Positions 51,301 to 62,020 of a stretch of 64,000 nt of DNA are shown piece after piece. Each line of letters starts with the position of its first letter. Position 1 is the first letter of the stretch. Where the stretch lies: positions 149,904,522 to 149,968,521 of the forward strand of contig CM056741.1 of assembly GCA_029851415.1 (NCBI GenBank), in the 5' to 3' direction. Position numbers and translations under genes: made by a program. This stretch comes from Eretmocerus hayati. Lineage: Eukaryota; Arthropoda; Insecta; Hymenoptera; Aphelinidae. A model generated the notes under the pieces. That model was given only the letters and a program-made list of their open reading frames with translations, was not told the origin of the DNA and searched no databases.

Positions 51301-54300
51301 ACCGTCGATTCTTTTTTCTTCTGAAAAAAGTGGTCACAGCTCCAACAGGAGATAATTCCACGCCTGTTGGGAGCACATCTATCGACTTGGAGTATAAGAT
51401 TGTACTCCGAGTGTACGCTGTGGTTGAAAGATTTATTTTCAGGCAAGAATCATGCGGATATTCCAGACTGCACCCAAATGCCGACTTCAACACTAAAGTG
51501 AATGATCCATGTCACGCCCAAAGTTTCGTGATTTACGAAACTAGATCGCCTCCTAGCCCTGTCTATTTCATTTTCAAGTCTTGAGCTTGTTACAACTTGA
51601 TTATTGGAGCGTGAACAAGGTATCTGAGTTTGTACGGAGTCCATACACAATGACTGGCTCCAATTTTCCAATTAGGATCACACAAATCACTACGTTCTGT
51701 GCATTTGCCGAGGTAAATGTAATACAGGTAATTTGGAGCGTAGATATCTGGGAAAATTGTATTTAGAGGCTCCCTGGCTGACTGGGATCTAGACTTGCGA
51801 GACCTGCATAGACAACTTTTAATGTGCCTCTATAATTCATCGTCAAACTTTGCAATAATGTTCAATCTGCCACCAGCAATACGTGTAAGGAGTTGAGTAT
51901 CACTCAAAGTACGAAAAAGTACTTCTGCATAGAAATTATGAACAAACGGATCTGTTTCGATGGTTGGCTTCTCAACTTCAAGACTTTTGATCAGACGACT
52001 AATGATCTGAAATTTATCGATCACGTGAGTTCAAATTGATAGGTTTGCTATCTGATGGAAGATCATTGAAAGTAAAACCCACGATTTTTCTTTTTCTCTG
52101 CTTGCAACTGGGCACCAGCGCTGGTTGGGTTGACCAAAGAAGCTGGCAAGACACACACATCACGAAACCACCTTAGAAATGATGCTTTAAAACGTAAATA
52201 TTGACAGGTATCGAAAGATACGAAATTGAAAAATGTTGTGATTTTTCCATTTGTGATGAAGGAAATTTGATCATTTCATACCAGACCTGACGAGGCCCAT
52301 GTAAATTTGATGGGCGAAACGTAGGCGTTGATCAAAAGAAATCAAGTGCTTGACCGATCCACAGAAAAAGAATTCAGTATCCACCAAGAGTATATCTGAA
52401 TTCACAAAGTGCATGAATCATTGATGGAAGGTAATGATGAATTTCAAGTAATCATGTTTCATCAAAGTGAAACAAATCTGAATTTACTAATTTATGCGAT
52501 GCAGATAGTTATGCTGTGGATTCCAACTGTCGCATTCCGGTGGGACAATTTGCTCCAACCATGAAAATTCGGAAACGAATAATACGTTTGACGATCCGGT
52601 CGCGGTTTTCATGGTTATCGCTCGTTATTGTTCGACCGTAAAAACGTTCGTTTCAAAACTTTTGTCCACTATAGTGGTTAGAGTGAAGTTTGGTCGCAAA
52701 TCGATTGGACTTCAAATTTACACCCTTGCGTAAACTTTGATGTCTAGCTTTTTCTGAAATTACTCAATCTTTTTCAGAATTATAGTCGAAGTAATCAATA
52801 GTGGATTTTCTTGATCAAGCGATCCCTCTTGATGTGATCAGTTTTCATTAATTTGGTGAGAAACTCTACTGAAATCCATTGTGGGATCATTCACTATTCG
52901 CAGAAAATAGTCAATGACTATAAAAAATGAGAAATTTTGTAATCCAAAGAATGTAGATATTTTCTTATTTTAGATTAGAAGCCGAGTGTGAATGAACTGC
53001 GTAATGTGCGTGAAAGCAGTTGTATGCTAGCCGAGTCAATTTTGAGAACAAGATGTGTTGCAGCTCGAGAAATATTCTTGCACTTGGGAATGCACCAAAA
53101 TTCGATTTAGTTTCGGCTAAAATTTCGTCTGTCACTGATGTAGTCTATATTCTTCTTTTGAATGCGATAAACATGCTATACAATGCCAAATACTTCAATT
53201 TCTCCGAAAATGTGAATTTTCTGGATTTGATAAATTGGTCTAATCTCGGCAAATGTGAATTGTGGGCATGGGTTTCATGAACGTTCAAAATTAGTTACAT
53301 TTTTGCTACGTTTAGAAAACGCCAGATCCTTGATTCGAACGAAGTTCACTCGTCACATTTAGTGCTGCATGATATTGATATATTCTTTCCCTATATAATC
53401 AGAAAGTTCTTCAAAGTGCCTGGGATCTTGAAAAAAACCAGGGATTCTAAATATTGGTCCAATAATCACTACGACAAGGAGTTGCTATGTTGAAAATAAA
53501 ATGATGATCATATGTGGCTTGGTTCCCAAGAAGATATGCTCCTCTTAAATATGAATAAATCCAAATTCGTTTCTTGTTTAATCTTGGAAAATGTCGTTAC
53601 TCACTTTTAGTCACATCATTTGCTTTTTTTCTTACCAGAAACTGTAATTTTATGAAATGCACAGAGATGTGTCTCAATTTGCGTCGCCCTATGATGTTAT
53701 TTCTTAAAAAGCACCACTAACAAGACTCAAGATAGATTTGAGGTATATTCGTTAAATTTGTGGATTGACAAATTTACTCGCTGATTTTGCCACGCCATCT
53801 AAAATAGCTTGATATTTATGGATATGTTAAAAAAATTTTGACTGAAATATTCATTTGGGATTGAAGAACTGAAATAGATTCAAATGAGCTTCTGAAATGA
53901 AGTCCGATGAAAAAAATGTGTGTAAACGTAAGTCTGTTTACCTGCAGAGACACGTTTAGTCTGCATCCGAAAATACGTCTTTATTATTAGTGCTGTGTGG
54001 ATACACAGGCAACGAGATTGTCAGGTAGATCAAACATCTTTGCGTAGACCATCGGCAGTGACAGGATTTTCGACGCGATAAAGATTCTATTCTTGGTTTT
54101 GTATGATTTAAAGGTAATCCTTATTTGCAATGGATTGGTTCATGGCATGATTTTGGGAAAAGGTATCGCGATCATTCACCGTACGACTACTACATACATG
54201 AATTTCTTTTCAGGGACAGATTTCCGCTTCAAGATTTTTCGTATGTATAATATTGTGCTATTCAAACTCAGGATAGCACAGAAAAAGAGAAAGTAAAGAA

Positions 54301-57300
54301 ATTTCACGGTGAATTTTACACTCTTCAATCAAATAAATTCGTTCTTTCCAGAGTCATCCAAACGTTTTTGAATTGGATGAGCACGAATATCCGCAAAAGC
54401 AGATGTATTTGTAAAGGTTGAAAAGATCCAGCGAGTGCAGATAAGCGTGAATATTTTCTAACTGCACGTCGTACACCAATTATTGGAATATCGATTCGGG
54501 CAAACTCTGAAACTTTGTTTATTGTCGCGTTGAGACTATGAGCTTATAGGAATACCTATCCCTCATCACTTAGCATTTGCATTGTATCTTCTTCTAAAGT
54601 TGTTGAAGTCAATGACACGAACGATATTGAAACAAAAGGCTTACCTTCCAATTTTCCGTTATTGACGAGCAACGAGTTATTGGACTTGCGGGAAGAATTT
54701 CGCGACATCTGGCTGTGGCTTGGACTGCTGTCTGTGCTCTTCTTTTCTAAAACGTCGTGACAGCTGTAAGATGTGTGCGGGACTATGAACATTGGATGAA
54801 CACTTCCTGCAATGCACAAGATCTGTTACAAACATATATGAATGAGTCACCGATATGCTTGTGACTCTCTTTCATCCATTATCCAGATTATTTTGTTGTG
54901 AGAACGTGTATGGGAGGTACCAATAATTCAAGAGAGTAAATTTTCACTTGCACTCTAGTAGCTGAAGTATACCCAACATACTCACCGATAAGCTATTTTG
55001 CTTATTGTTCTGGCCTATTTTGATATTTTCAATGTACCTTGATTCATTATAAAGCTTGTTCTGAGAATTTATTTTCCAGATAGTGATTTTTGCGGCTTCG
55101 CGAAGGGGTGCATTCAACATGACCCCATCATTGAAAATAGTGTAAATCGGTGATGAAGTGCATGAAATAGTTTCTATTTCCTTATAACCACATACAAAGC
55201 TTTTTCATCCGTCTGAAATACTATTATCGGCTTAATTGATGTGATCAACACGTTCCAAGTCGTAAAAGCCACTTGCTACCTACCAAGCGATAAAAAAGAG
55301 CCGTCATAGCATATCCTTTCGAGATAACCATACATCGGGGCATTTTGGGTACACCCCAAAAATGATTTTTTCAGTGGAAAGTTAGCAACATGTTTGCAAT
55401 ATATTGGATATTGAGGTTCGGCGAAATATTGCGGAAATATTGCTCATGCCGTTTGCAATATTCCCGCAATATATTGCCAATTGAAATTTGCAATATATTG
55501 CGGATATATTGCCAATTTAACAAATTTCTACGCGGGATCGAACGATAGAATATTAAAAATCATTCAAATAATTCTAGGGAATAAATCTTGCAAGAATCAC
55601 TGGTTTCTGAAACCCTTTGAAATGATCTTGACGAATCCTGACAATCAAAACGATACGCTAGGGATCCCGTCTCAAAATTCTCTGTCAAAGGCAAGTTTTC
55701 TTCAACACGGTGCTCGAGAAAGGACGATAGGTTGAACAAAAACGTCACCAAAAACTGAACACGTGGTGGTTCAGTACTATGCCCAAGGATCAACATCCCG
55801 TTGGGATTGAGATGGGCCAATCCTCTTCTTGAAAATGCAAGGTAGAGCTGCGCTGTTACATGTTAATCAAATGGAGCTTTTTTTAGCTCTTCTACTTGTC
55901 GAGACAATGATGGCTCCCAAAGTCCATGACTTGAATGTATCTCGATATTATTCAACGGGCTTCAACTCATTTTGAATCTCATTCCAAAACCTCCAAAATG
56001 TACTCAAGTGCATTTGATTTCAACGAAGTAGACCCGAGCTATCTCAGGAGTGAGAAGCCCGAAAAGCCTCAAATCGTTGGAAGGGAAAATCTCGATTATT
56101 GTTCCAGAATCAGATTGCTCTAGTCTAATTTGTTGAAATCAAACTCATTTCAACTCATTTTGAAGATCTTGAATTGTTTTTGAGCTATGCGCTTTGGGAG
56201 CTGTTATTGTCTCAACAAATATTAGTGCTCAGAAAAGCTCTATTTGACCAACATGTAACAACACAGATCGAGTTGCACTCTCAAGAAGGGGATTGGCTTA
56301 TCTCAATCCCAACGGGATGTTGATCCTTAGGAGTAGTAGTAAATCACCACGTGTTCAGTTTTCGGTTACAGTTCTGGTAAACCTATCAAACTCTCCCGAG
56401 CACCGTGTCAGGGCAAGACTTCTCAGTGATTGTAATACTCAATTTTGGAGAAGAAACGATCCTTCATAGCATAAGCATGCATTGAAAAACTGGACAGATG
56501 ACAAGTGGTACCGGTTTTAATGCGTGGTTGCGAGGAGGTCTCACTGTCTGCCCTATGATGACCCAAAGCTTGCAACTTTTCTGTGAGCACATGTAGTTTG
56601 TCGGCTAAGGAAGAACCGTGGCTTTCTGGTACTGCGCTGCATCCACCACCCCCGCCTGAGCCGACGCCCATGCTGTTCACGTTGCTGCTAGACGTCGTGT
56701 GCGAAGTTATCGCTGCGCACGCCGTCGTCGACGACAACACGGCCATCTCCTGCAATACGTGCTTCGTTATGGCTTCAATATTGCAATATCTATATCTTCC
56801 GTGTACTATAATGCAGCTGTCGTTTCCGCAATTTTCTAGAATTTTTTCTCCACTCGCGAAATGTGTATGGTCCTGTAGTCATTCCATATGAAATACCTCA
56901 TTATAGTTTTTTCAGATCGAAGAAGTGAAATTCACAATTCTTTGTTCCTTCAGAATTTTTTTGGAGTCTGTCCGGGATAATCAAATTCAAAAATTCCAAG
57001 CAAATGATACAAATCACTCTCCATGAAGAGACAGTTTCTCGAATGCAACTTCCGTTTAGACGACTTTGTGGATCAATTCTTGTGAAATTTGAACTTTTGA
57101 TGAAGTCTAAAGCTGCAGAGTGAGATTGTATACCATAATCCAGAAATTTCTGAGGCTCGATTCGGAACTCGTCTCACTTGAAAAGTTCATTTTAGATACT
57201 TCATTTCATTCTCGAAATGACGGTACTTTTAGACTGTGAAAATGATTGCTGTGAGAGAAGGGATGAGAGACGGGTTTCAATTTATCTTCGCTTGCCTGCG

Positions 57301-57835
57301 ATAATTTGAGACCATCTCGAGTGAAAGATGCTCAAGAAGCTCATTATTTAACTGACAAAATCTTACAGATGAGGTGCTTTGACTTTGTGTTTCACGGTGT
57401 ATAGATTAGAATAACAGTGATTCTCGGGGAACTTGCTTTAAAACTGAAATATGCTAGGCGGATGTACATAACTGACTAATTACGCGGAATACCAGATTCA
57501 ACTTTGCAGTAGGATTTGTGGAATATCGTTGCTACCGTTGAACATCAAATTCTACATCCCGAGTGCTTGGTCGATACTTTGTTTCTCATGATATGAAATC
57601 ATGAAAAACCAGATCGGTGGCGGTTGATGTTGAGATTTCCTTAATACCAAATCACCGTGTACATCCTTACGCCCCTAATTTTGAACTTGAAAATGTAGAT
57701 TACCTTGAAAGCCTTGCCATCGATTCCACGAGCTCTTTTGACGAAAGAGAGGTAAAGATGTCGTGACAGTTCATCAGGTGTCGTGACATCCAGATAAGTG
57801 TCCAGGAATTTTCGGAAGCCTTCATAATCGATATC
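30332..57835 (-). CDS. Dgk: Type I (EF-hand) diacylglycerol kinase, 15 exons seen, N-terminal exon(s) missing
   Basis: Phosphorylates diacylglycerol with ATP to phosphatidic acid at membranes (family knowledge). Minus-strand exons: 57704-57835, 56512-56749, 54645-54806, 42427-42549, 41834-41883, 40854-40928, 38581-38818, 37452-37657, 36349-36522, 34293-34581, 33589-33713, 32623-32910, 32161-32362, 31895-32076, 30332-30421. Together they are 2574 nt (857 residues plus TGA), and all phases match. Numbering residues from the first exon seen: recoverin-homology halves 1-44 and 178-218; EF-hand loops [12 protein letters not shown] (about 224) and [12 protein letters not shown] (about 270), both with canonical calcium ligands; C1 domains about 313-363 and 378-430; catalytic domain about 490-620 with NPKSGG, GGDGT and [10 protein letters not shown]; accessory domain to about 830 ([31 protein letters not shown]). 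The C-terminus is KGFFRFLKR. About 130 Ser/Thr/Gly-rich residues (exons 2 and 3) split the recoverin-homology region. The upstream coding exon expected for this family was not found to 64000. Confidence 0.94.
30801..31011. mobile_element. Tc1/mariner-like MITE, 211 bp, in the last intron of Dgk
   Basis: Inverted ends CACTCGCCGGAAAAAATAT and the complement of CACTCACCAGACGAAATAT, each flanked by TA (30799-30800 and 31012-31013). The arms of about 80 bp also share ATCTGAACAAATC and the CTGAGC(T/C)GCTGTTT blocks. No coding capacity. Confidence 0.7.
34900..35361. mobile_element. Foldback MITE, family A copy 2, in a Dgk intron
   Basis: The ends CAAAGAGAGT and the complement of CAAGGAGAGT are flanked by TTA (34897-34899 and 35362-35364). 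The arms share 'ggggttcgggagctggatctggctgaaac' in inverted orientation and the family landmark 'taacgctcaagcgtt'. The core holds a second hairpin (cagtatatctatata...tatatagatatactg) and a separate nested element at 35090-35217. Confidence 0.72.
35090..35217. mobile_element. 128-bp palindromic MITE nested inside family A copy 2
   Basis: Starts CCCTGGTAGAA and ends TTCTACCAGGG. Almost the entire length pairs, including TAATGTAACACATTA with TAATGTGTTACAT. TGT lies on both sides (35087-35089 and 35218-35220), a possible target duplication. It interrupts the outer arms of the host element ('ccatgcatta' left, 'taatgcatgg' right). Confidence 0.6.
36044..36185. mobile_element. Short foldback MITE, about 140 bp, in a Dgk intron
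   Basis: Imperfect inverted repeats of about 60 bp: outer AATCAAATATATTCAAAT against ATTTGGATATAATTGATT, then GCTTA(G/C)CGATGCA and TTCGCTGATCT in both arms around a spacer near 36110. No target duplication was established. Confidence 0.5.
39780..40260. promoter_or_regulatory. GC-richer island with a CA/TA microsatellite, intron of Dgk
   Basis: Less AT-rich than the surrounding intron, with a short dinucleotide run 'acacacacacacacatatag' at about 39924-39943 and TATA-like strings on both strands (for example 'tatatatgtatatcg' at about 39840). It may be an alternative promoter or enhancer of the kinase gene or of a non-coding RNA. No exon was assigned. Confidence 0.25.
43900..44620. promoter_or_regulatory. 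CpG-rich island in the 12-kb Dgk intron
   Basis: A block rich in CG dinucleotides (gatcgcg, gcgcgtcggccgg, cgatcgcgacg) with TATA-like elements at about 43970 (minus strand), 44051 (atataaat) and 44450 (tatttatag). A 222-codon open frame on the minus strand (44152-44820) crosses it. It is low-complexity in composition (Arg, Ser, His, Thr) and probably not a protein gene. The placement inside a first-half intron would suit an internal promoter for a shorter kinase transcript (inference). Confidence 0.3.
44943..45275. mobile_element. Foldback MITE, family A copy 3, in a Dgk intron
   Basis: The ends TCAGGAGAGTGTTTCA and the complement of CCAGGAGAGTGTTTCA are flanked by TTA (44940-44942 and 45276-45278). 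The internal phrases 'taacgttcaagcgttcccgag' and 'gctgtagctcggaaacgcc' match copy 1. Confidence 0.75.
45700..46150. repeat. Second copy of the arm sequence of the 17158-19159 foldback
   Basis: 45765-46140 matches 18345-18760 in direct orientation. Shared or near-shared phrases include 'gcaag(t/a)attattgcaa(a/t)aacaggt', 'acgttcaaat(c/t)g(a/g)tccat(t/c)ctag' and 'gatcgtgttcag/gatcatgttcag'. Just left of it, 45706-45740 (ggttttttgtggctagca) matches the complement of about 18290-18310. Similar degenerate sequence may continue to 45290 and 46450. Confidence 0.55.
46619..47047 (-). repeat. Duplicated protein-like segment, copy 1 (Dgk intron)
   Basis: An open frame of 142 codons on the minus strand. 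Its C-terminal 75 residues align with those of the frame at 47366-47698. Identical or similar positions include QPKLEKN against EPKFQEN, YRLEG against NKLEG, and QRSVKYEL against QRVIKYKL followed by N-x-STT. A DNA hairpin lies inside it (tttttctccgattctttt near 46795 with its complement near 46895). The family is unknown. Confidence 0.35.
47366..47698 (-). repeat. Duplicated protein-like segment, copy 2 (Dgk intron)
   Basis: A 110-codon open frame whose middle part pairs with the frame at 46619-47047 ([25 protein letters not shown]). There is a gap of about six residues after LEG relative to copy 1. Neither copy has a clear start, splice pattern or known domain. They may be diverged remnants of a transposon or of a lost intronic gene. 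Confidence 0.35.
49245..49511 (+). mobile_element. Small insertion with 16-bp perfect inverted repeat and hammerhead-like motif
   Basis: TTTGACAGTTG occurs at 49245-49255 and 49501-49511, bracketing 245 bp like a target duplication. Inside it, TGGTGAGATCACTTAA (49296-49311) is perfectly inverted at 49482-49497. Between these lies CTGATGA (49374-49380), a six-base-pair stem (GTCATT/AATGAC) and GAAAC (49401-49405), the order of a hammerhead ribozyme core. Stems I and III were not convincingly found. Confidence 0.4.
50150..50610. promoter_or_regulatory. GC-richer island with CTTT microsatellite and TATA-like element
   Basis: Contains a (CCTT)n/(CTTT)n run at about 50233-50267 followed by CpG-rich sequence (gcggatcgcgtgg, cgacgcg) and 'ggtatatatacgtgacg' at about 50378. 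It lies in the 12-kb Dgk intron. It is a candidate internal promoter. The plus-strand open frame 49828-50391 across it looks non-coding. Confidence 0.25.
52287..52321 (+). repeat. Second CTGANGA-stem-GAAAC motif
   Basis: CTGACGA (52287-52293) is followed by G, a six-base-pair stem GCCCAT/ATGGGC and GAAACGTAG. The motif at 49374 has the same layout with a different stem sequence, so the stem has changed on both sides. This suggests a folded RNA motif at the end of a dispersed retroelement (inference). Confidence 0.35.
55394..55516. repeat. Cluster of GCAATAT/ATATTGC short palindromic repeats
   Basis: About eight copies of GCAATAT or its complement in about 120 bp, several forming the perfect palindrome GCAATATATTGC. 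They lie immediately left of the foldback at 55697-56411, in the Dgk intron between exons 2 and 3. Confidence 0.5.
55697..56411. mobile_element. Foldback element, about 715 bp, in a Dgk intron
   Basis: Inverted arms of about 300 bp meet near 56060. They share ACACGGTGCTCG near both outer ends, CTGAACACGTGGTG, and a perfect block of about 26 nt at 55785-55810 (aaggatcaacatcccgttgg and onward), with its complement near 56300. GGCAAG lies on both sides (55691-55696 and 56412-56417), a possible 6-bp target duplication. No coding capacity. Confidence 0.6.
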
Positions 57836-60800
57836 CTGAAACAAAAATGTAGAACATCTCTATCAAGATTTCCATCAGCTCCAACAAATTACGTGCTCAA
57901 TTTTAGAATGTAATTCCTTTTCAATCAAAATGGATCGCGGACTCCTGTTTCTGACACGCTCATTATGGGACCTCAACGACGAGAGCAGCCACTCAAAGAG
58001 CGATTTCTGTGTTATAGAAATGTTTTCCAGGGATTCAGAGTTCAGTTTCATTTCAATATGCGTACAGGGTTGTGCATATTATGCAACTTTTGTTACTATT
58101 ATCTGTTTTCTCGGTGGCACAATGGTTTTGAGAAGTTATTAATAGTGAAAAATTTGGACATTGAAGACAACCGTAATTGATGGAAAATAGCAAGTCAAAA
58201 GCAGAAAATAGCAAGCAAATAGCAGTCATGTTTTCTCCCGAATATCGATTACTTCCCTAGAACTCATCCCCTGTGGCCCCTCAATGGTTGATATATAATT
58301 TCTTTTCTTTTATGAAGTTCTGCTAATGAATATCATCCGATCAGCGATAATCTCATCACGATTTCTTTTCCTTTCTTGCAGTGATCATAGAAAAGTAATT
58401 TTAAGGCACAATCTATCCAGCATTCTAGACGTTCAAAAGTCTTGTTCATGAAGTACGAACAGTTTATTCTGTTCTAGAATTAGTTATATAATCCAGTTCG
58501 AATCCGCATGCGGCACGTAGGTAGAATTGGCCTTACGAGCTTTGGGAGATGTCACCCACGTGACATTCTCGAGGACGAGATGCCTACTATGCTGTATTAT
58601 TGCTAATGTCACGTCCATAGCAAGGACAATGAAGTCTTTGTTCTTGGCGCAATCGAGGGTAGGTCAATCTAGCTCTCTGATGTGCACTGGAGCGCGCAGG
58701 TAGTCAGTCAGTTTCCTATATATCCCACGCTCTCAATCGCTCGTCGTCGTCGACGCTCAGAACCGAAGCTTATATATAACGGCGCTCGTAACGCTGGATC
58801 CTTTGAGAAGAAGCTCGTCGGCGTGTGATACGATTTAGCAGAGTTCGGTAGTGCACTGCCTCGTTGAAATTGGCTCCTAAATTTTAATCTTGTGCTCCAG
58901 GGAGAGAGAGATGTAGACGGCCCACTAGTTTACCGGAACCGACTCAGCGATTGGATTTGGCACGTTGGGATTTCTTATTGGATTACGTATAGTCATTGAG
59001 TGTTAACTTTCGGCCTGCAAATTGAAGGGAATGCAATTTGAATGAGAACGGGATTGGTTGAATCCTTTTCTTCTTTTGGCTTCCAGTTGTGCGCGGCGAG
59101 ATGAAATTTGTAAGGCGTGTAAGGTTCAAAGAGTATGCGTAATCAAGTGGGAAGACTTGTGCCGTTTTGGAAGATTGAGATTTTGAAATTGAGCTTCCAT
59201 TTTTGAATTGCAAGTGTAGAGTACCACTAGAAATCAAGTACTGGAATGACGCGGAGTTATTATCCTAGCGTTTTTCATAATTTTACGTTTTTTATTATTT
59301 TACGCTTAATTTCAAGATTTTTCTTGGTACTATTATCATTTTATTTGGAGAAGATAATTGGATCTGCGTGTCAAGCTTATAAAATAATCATCCGAAATGG
59401 TTGAAAATATACTATGATCCATCACAAATGAACTATACTATTATTATGTGAGAAAGCTATTTTCTTTTATTTGTCAAACTGACACCGTAATCCTGTTTCT
59501 GGCTAAAAATCTTCAGAACCATTTCAAAATTCATTGATTGCATAGTCAAGGTTCCATCTGAGAACCACAGCCATGTTCAGTTCAAGTATTCACGGAATTA
59601 TTTGGTGCGCTGATATAAAGAAAGAAAATGATGTACGCGTTTGTGAATTTGCACACGGGCAAAGAGTCTACAAGTCGTCAATTCCAATGATACGCGCAAT
59701 TTGCAAGTTTTAAAGGTCATCGTATGACGATAGTCGAGCTCCTTCGAAAATGGATAACTATGATACAATCTTGAAGAATTTTACAAATTCTCCTGCACAT
59801 AATGATACTGGATTCGGTTTGCTATGCCATTGAGAATTAAAATAGTCAAAATGGAACGAAAAATATTCGAGACCAGGAAAAATTAGATGAGTTCACTACA
59901 ATAAAAGAAATCCTTACTCTCAGATTACCGTGGTGTCTTACTGTTGCAACTTACAATCGTTCAAATCTGATAATCAGATGAAAAAAAACAGCTCTTGTGT
60001 ATGATTGTGATTTTTGTGTGTTAGCGAATCGTCGAAATCTTAATCGTGGATTTATGAGAGGTCTATAGAGTATACGGAATTATATTCCCATCTCTCGCAA
60101 AAGAAGTATAATCTAACCTATCATAAACATAAACATTGCAGTTCAGTTACAAATAATGCTTGATATAAGATCAAATTCCGTTTCAGACAAAGCACTTGCT
60201 CATTTTGAAGATTTTCATCACACATTTGTTGCATCTTGCTGTAAGAACGAGATCAATCTCAAGGTAAGGATTTCTTTTTGTAGTGTTCTGAAAATCTACC
60301 CTTCGTTATTTCCTGGCGAATTGCAGTTGATACGTCGATGGAAATTCAAATCTGAAGATCGCAAAACTGAATATAGTATCTCGTAGGAAACCGAAAAAGT
60401 CTATTCATTTTTAATTAGTAGGTGAGAAAGGCACATATACTTTGAACTTTTGGCTTATTCAGAGATGACAAAAGAAACGAAAAAAAAATGATGATTTGTC
60501 CAGAAAAAATATTTCAGATCCAACGAATCTATTATACTCCTGACGGCACACGTATCGGTATTCGATACAGACAAAGGAACAAAGAATCGTCAAGACCACA
60601 AAGAACTTTACCTAGTAAGAGTTTTTGCAAACTGAGAAAGAAACTTCTTATCTCATTTTTTTACCTTTATTCTCGAGAGAAAAGTTTCAATCGAGTAGCA
60701 TAGCTGTGTTCGTTGCCAATGATGAAGAGCTCGAGATTCGAGCGAAAAAAGAGAAAAAAACTGCTCAAAGGCATCTATTAAGAGTAATTGGAATCGATCA

Positions 60801-61865
60801 TCGAGTACTTCTGTCAGCCTCGGTGTGCCTACTCTGCTATCGGGTAAATAAAAGCAAATCTCTCGCGTGAGGAGACTCGATTACAATTTCACGGATATTG
60901 CGCTTTCAAGTGAGACTGGCTCAATCTTTATCATTCTTTTTCTCTTGTATCTCAATTCCCTGGGAATCTCAGCAAGCAGTGATGTATTCAGATTATCTCG
61001 CGTATTTTCTTCTTTTATTCATGATTTCAATGTGATGCACACGCGATGTTTGCACAGAATTCTGATGAAGTGCGATGCATACGAGCAAAAATGAAATATT
61101 GAAAAGCTGTTCTCGTGAGACATAATTGGCATTAGCTGTCAGCTTTCGATTTTATGCGCGAATCCACTCTTTAAACTTATCAGGAGTTCAATCGAATGCT
61201 AATTCCTGCATTGGGTTTGAGTGGCTGCTCGCACCTACAATTCATTATGAATATTCAAGAGTTGCGATGAAAACTGTCGAATGTATGAATGCTCATTGTT
61301 GCCTTAACATTGCTGATAACATTGTTTAGAAGAGTATTTGATCAGAATGATATTCTTTATGAGAAGTTAATGGCCTTGTATATACGAGTGGCCTTTTCTT
61401 GGCATCCTACCGAATTTGGACATTTATGTTACCTTCAAGGGAAGGATAAGCTCATCCAAATGATTTCATTCGTTTCCCTGTACATTTTTTGACAAATCGA
61501 TCCTTTCCAAGTAATCTTGATCCCTTGTATAACATACTTAATGATTTATAAACACAAAATATCAGATTCGCGGACAATCTCATTAATTCCATACACTGAG
61601 TCACCCACAACAAATCCTTGTTATGACACGAGGAAAATGCTTGTTGAGATTGGGAAATCAGATCAGATTTTGGACTTATCATTGGGTTTCTCATGAATGA
61701 TGGGACATACGTATCAAGCTTTTCAAAAATTCTATGATATGATTGGAGAGAAACCGTAAATAGGGTTTTTGTTTGTCAATGTCAATAAATATATGTCAAA
61801 TTATCCCTTATCAGTATTTCTGTTTCGCGAATATATTTTCCTTTTTATCAACGCACTTTCAACGT
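57836..61865. other. Upstream flank or 5' intron of Dgk; candidate TATA island at 58690-58880
   Basis: The kinase N-terminal coding exon should lie on the minus strand at or beyond this stretch, but none could be recognised. At 58690-58880 a CpG-rich block contains a repeated gtcgtcgtcgacg string and 'cttatatataacggcg' (about 58766), a plausible core promoter on either strand. The rest has only short open frames. Confidence 0.3.
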
Positions 61866-62020
61866 CTTTTCGAGGTTATTCTGCGAACTACAGTTCAAGG
61901 TGGATTCCGAACCACCGAAGCCACCGAAGAGCACTTATGAAAACTCACATTGGTGCCGGCCCAGATTCGAACAACAGCCTTCTGCGTCGAAGGCAAGCAC
62001 CTTATGCACGGGGCCACGGT
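61865..62020 (-). repeat. tRNA-derived SINE-like fragment
   Basis: Read on the minus strand from about 62018, a tRNA-like head appears: an A-box-like GTGCATAAGGTGC, a stem-loop GCCTTCGACGCAGAAGGC resembling an anticodon arm, and the B-box GTTCGAATC. A non-tRNA tail follows. The acceptor stem is imperfect, so it is more likely a SINE remnant than a working tRNA gene. Confidence 0.45.

Noticed and set aside
61950..62018. Working tRNA gene
   Set aside because: A B-box and an anticodon-like arm are visible, but the acceptor and D arms do not close properly, so a SINE remnant is more likely.
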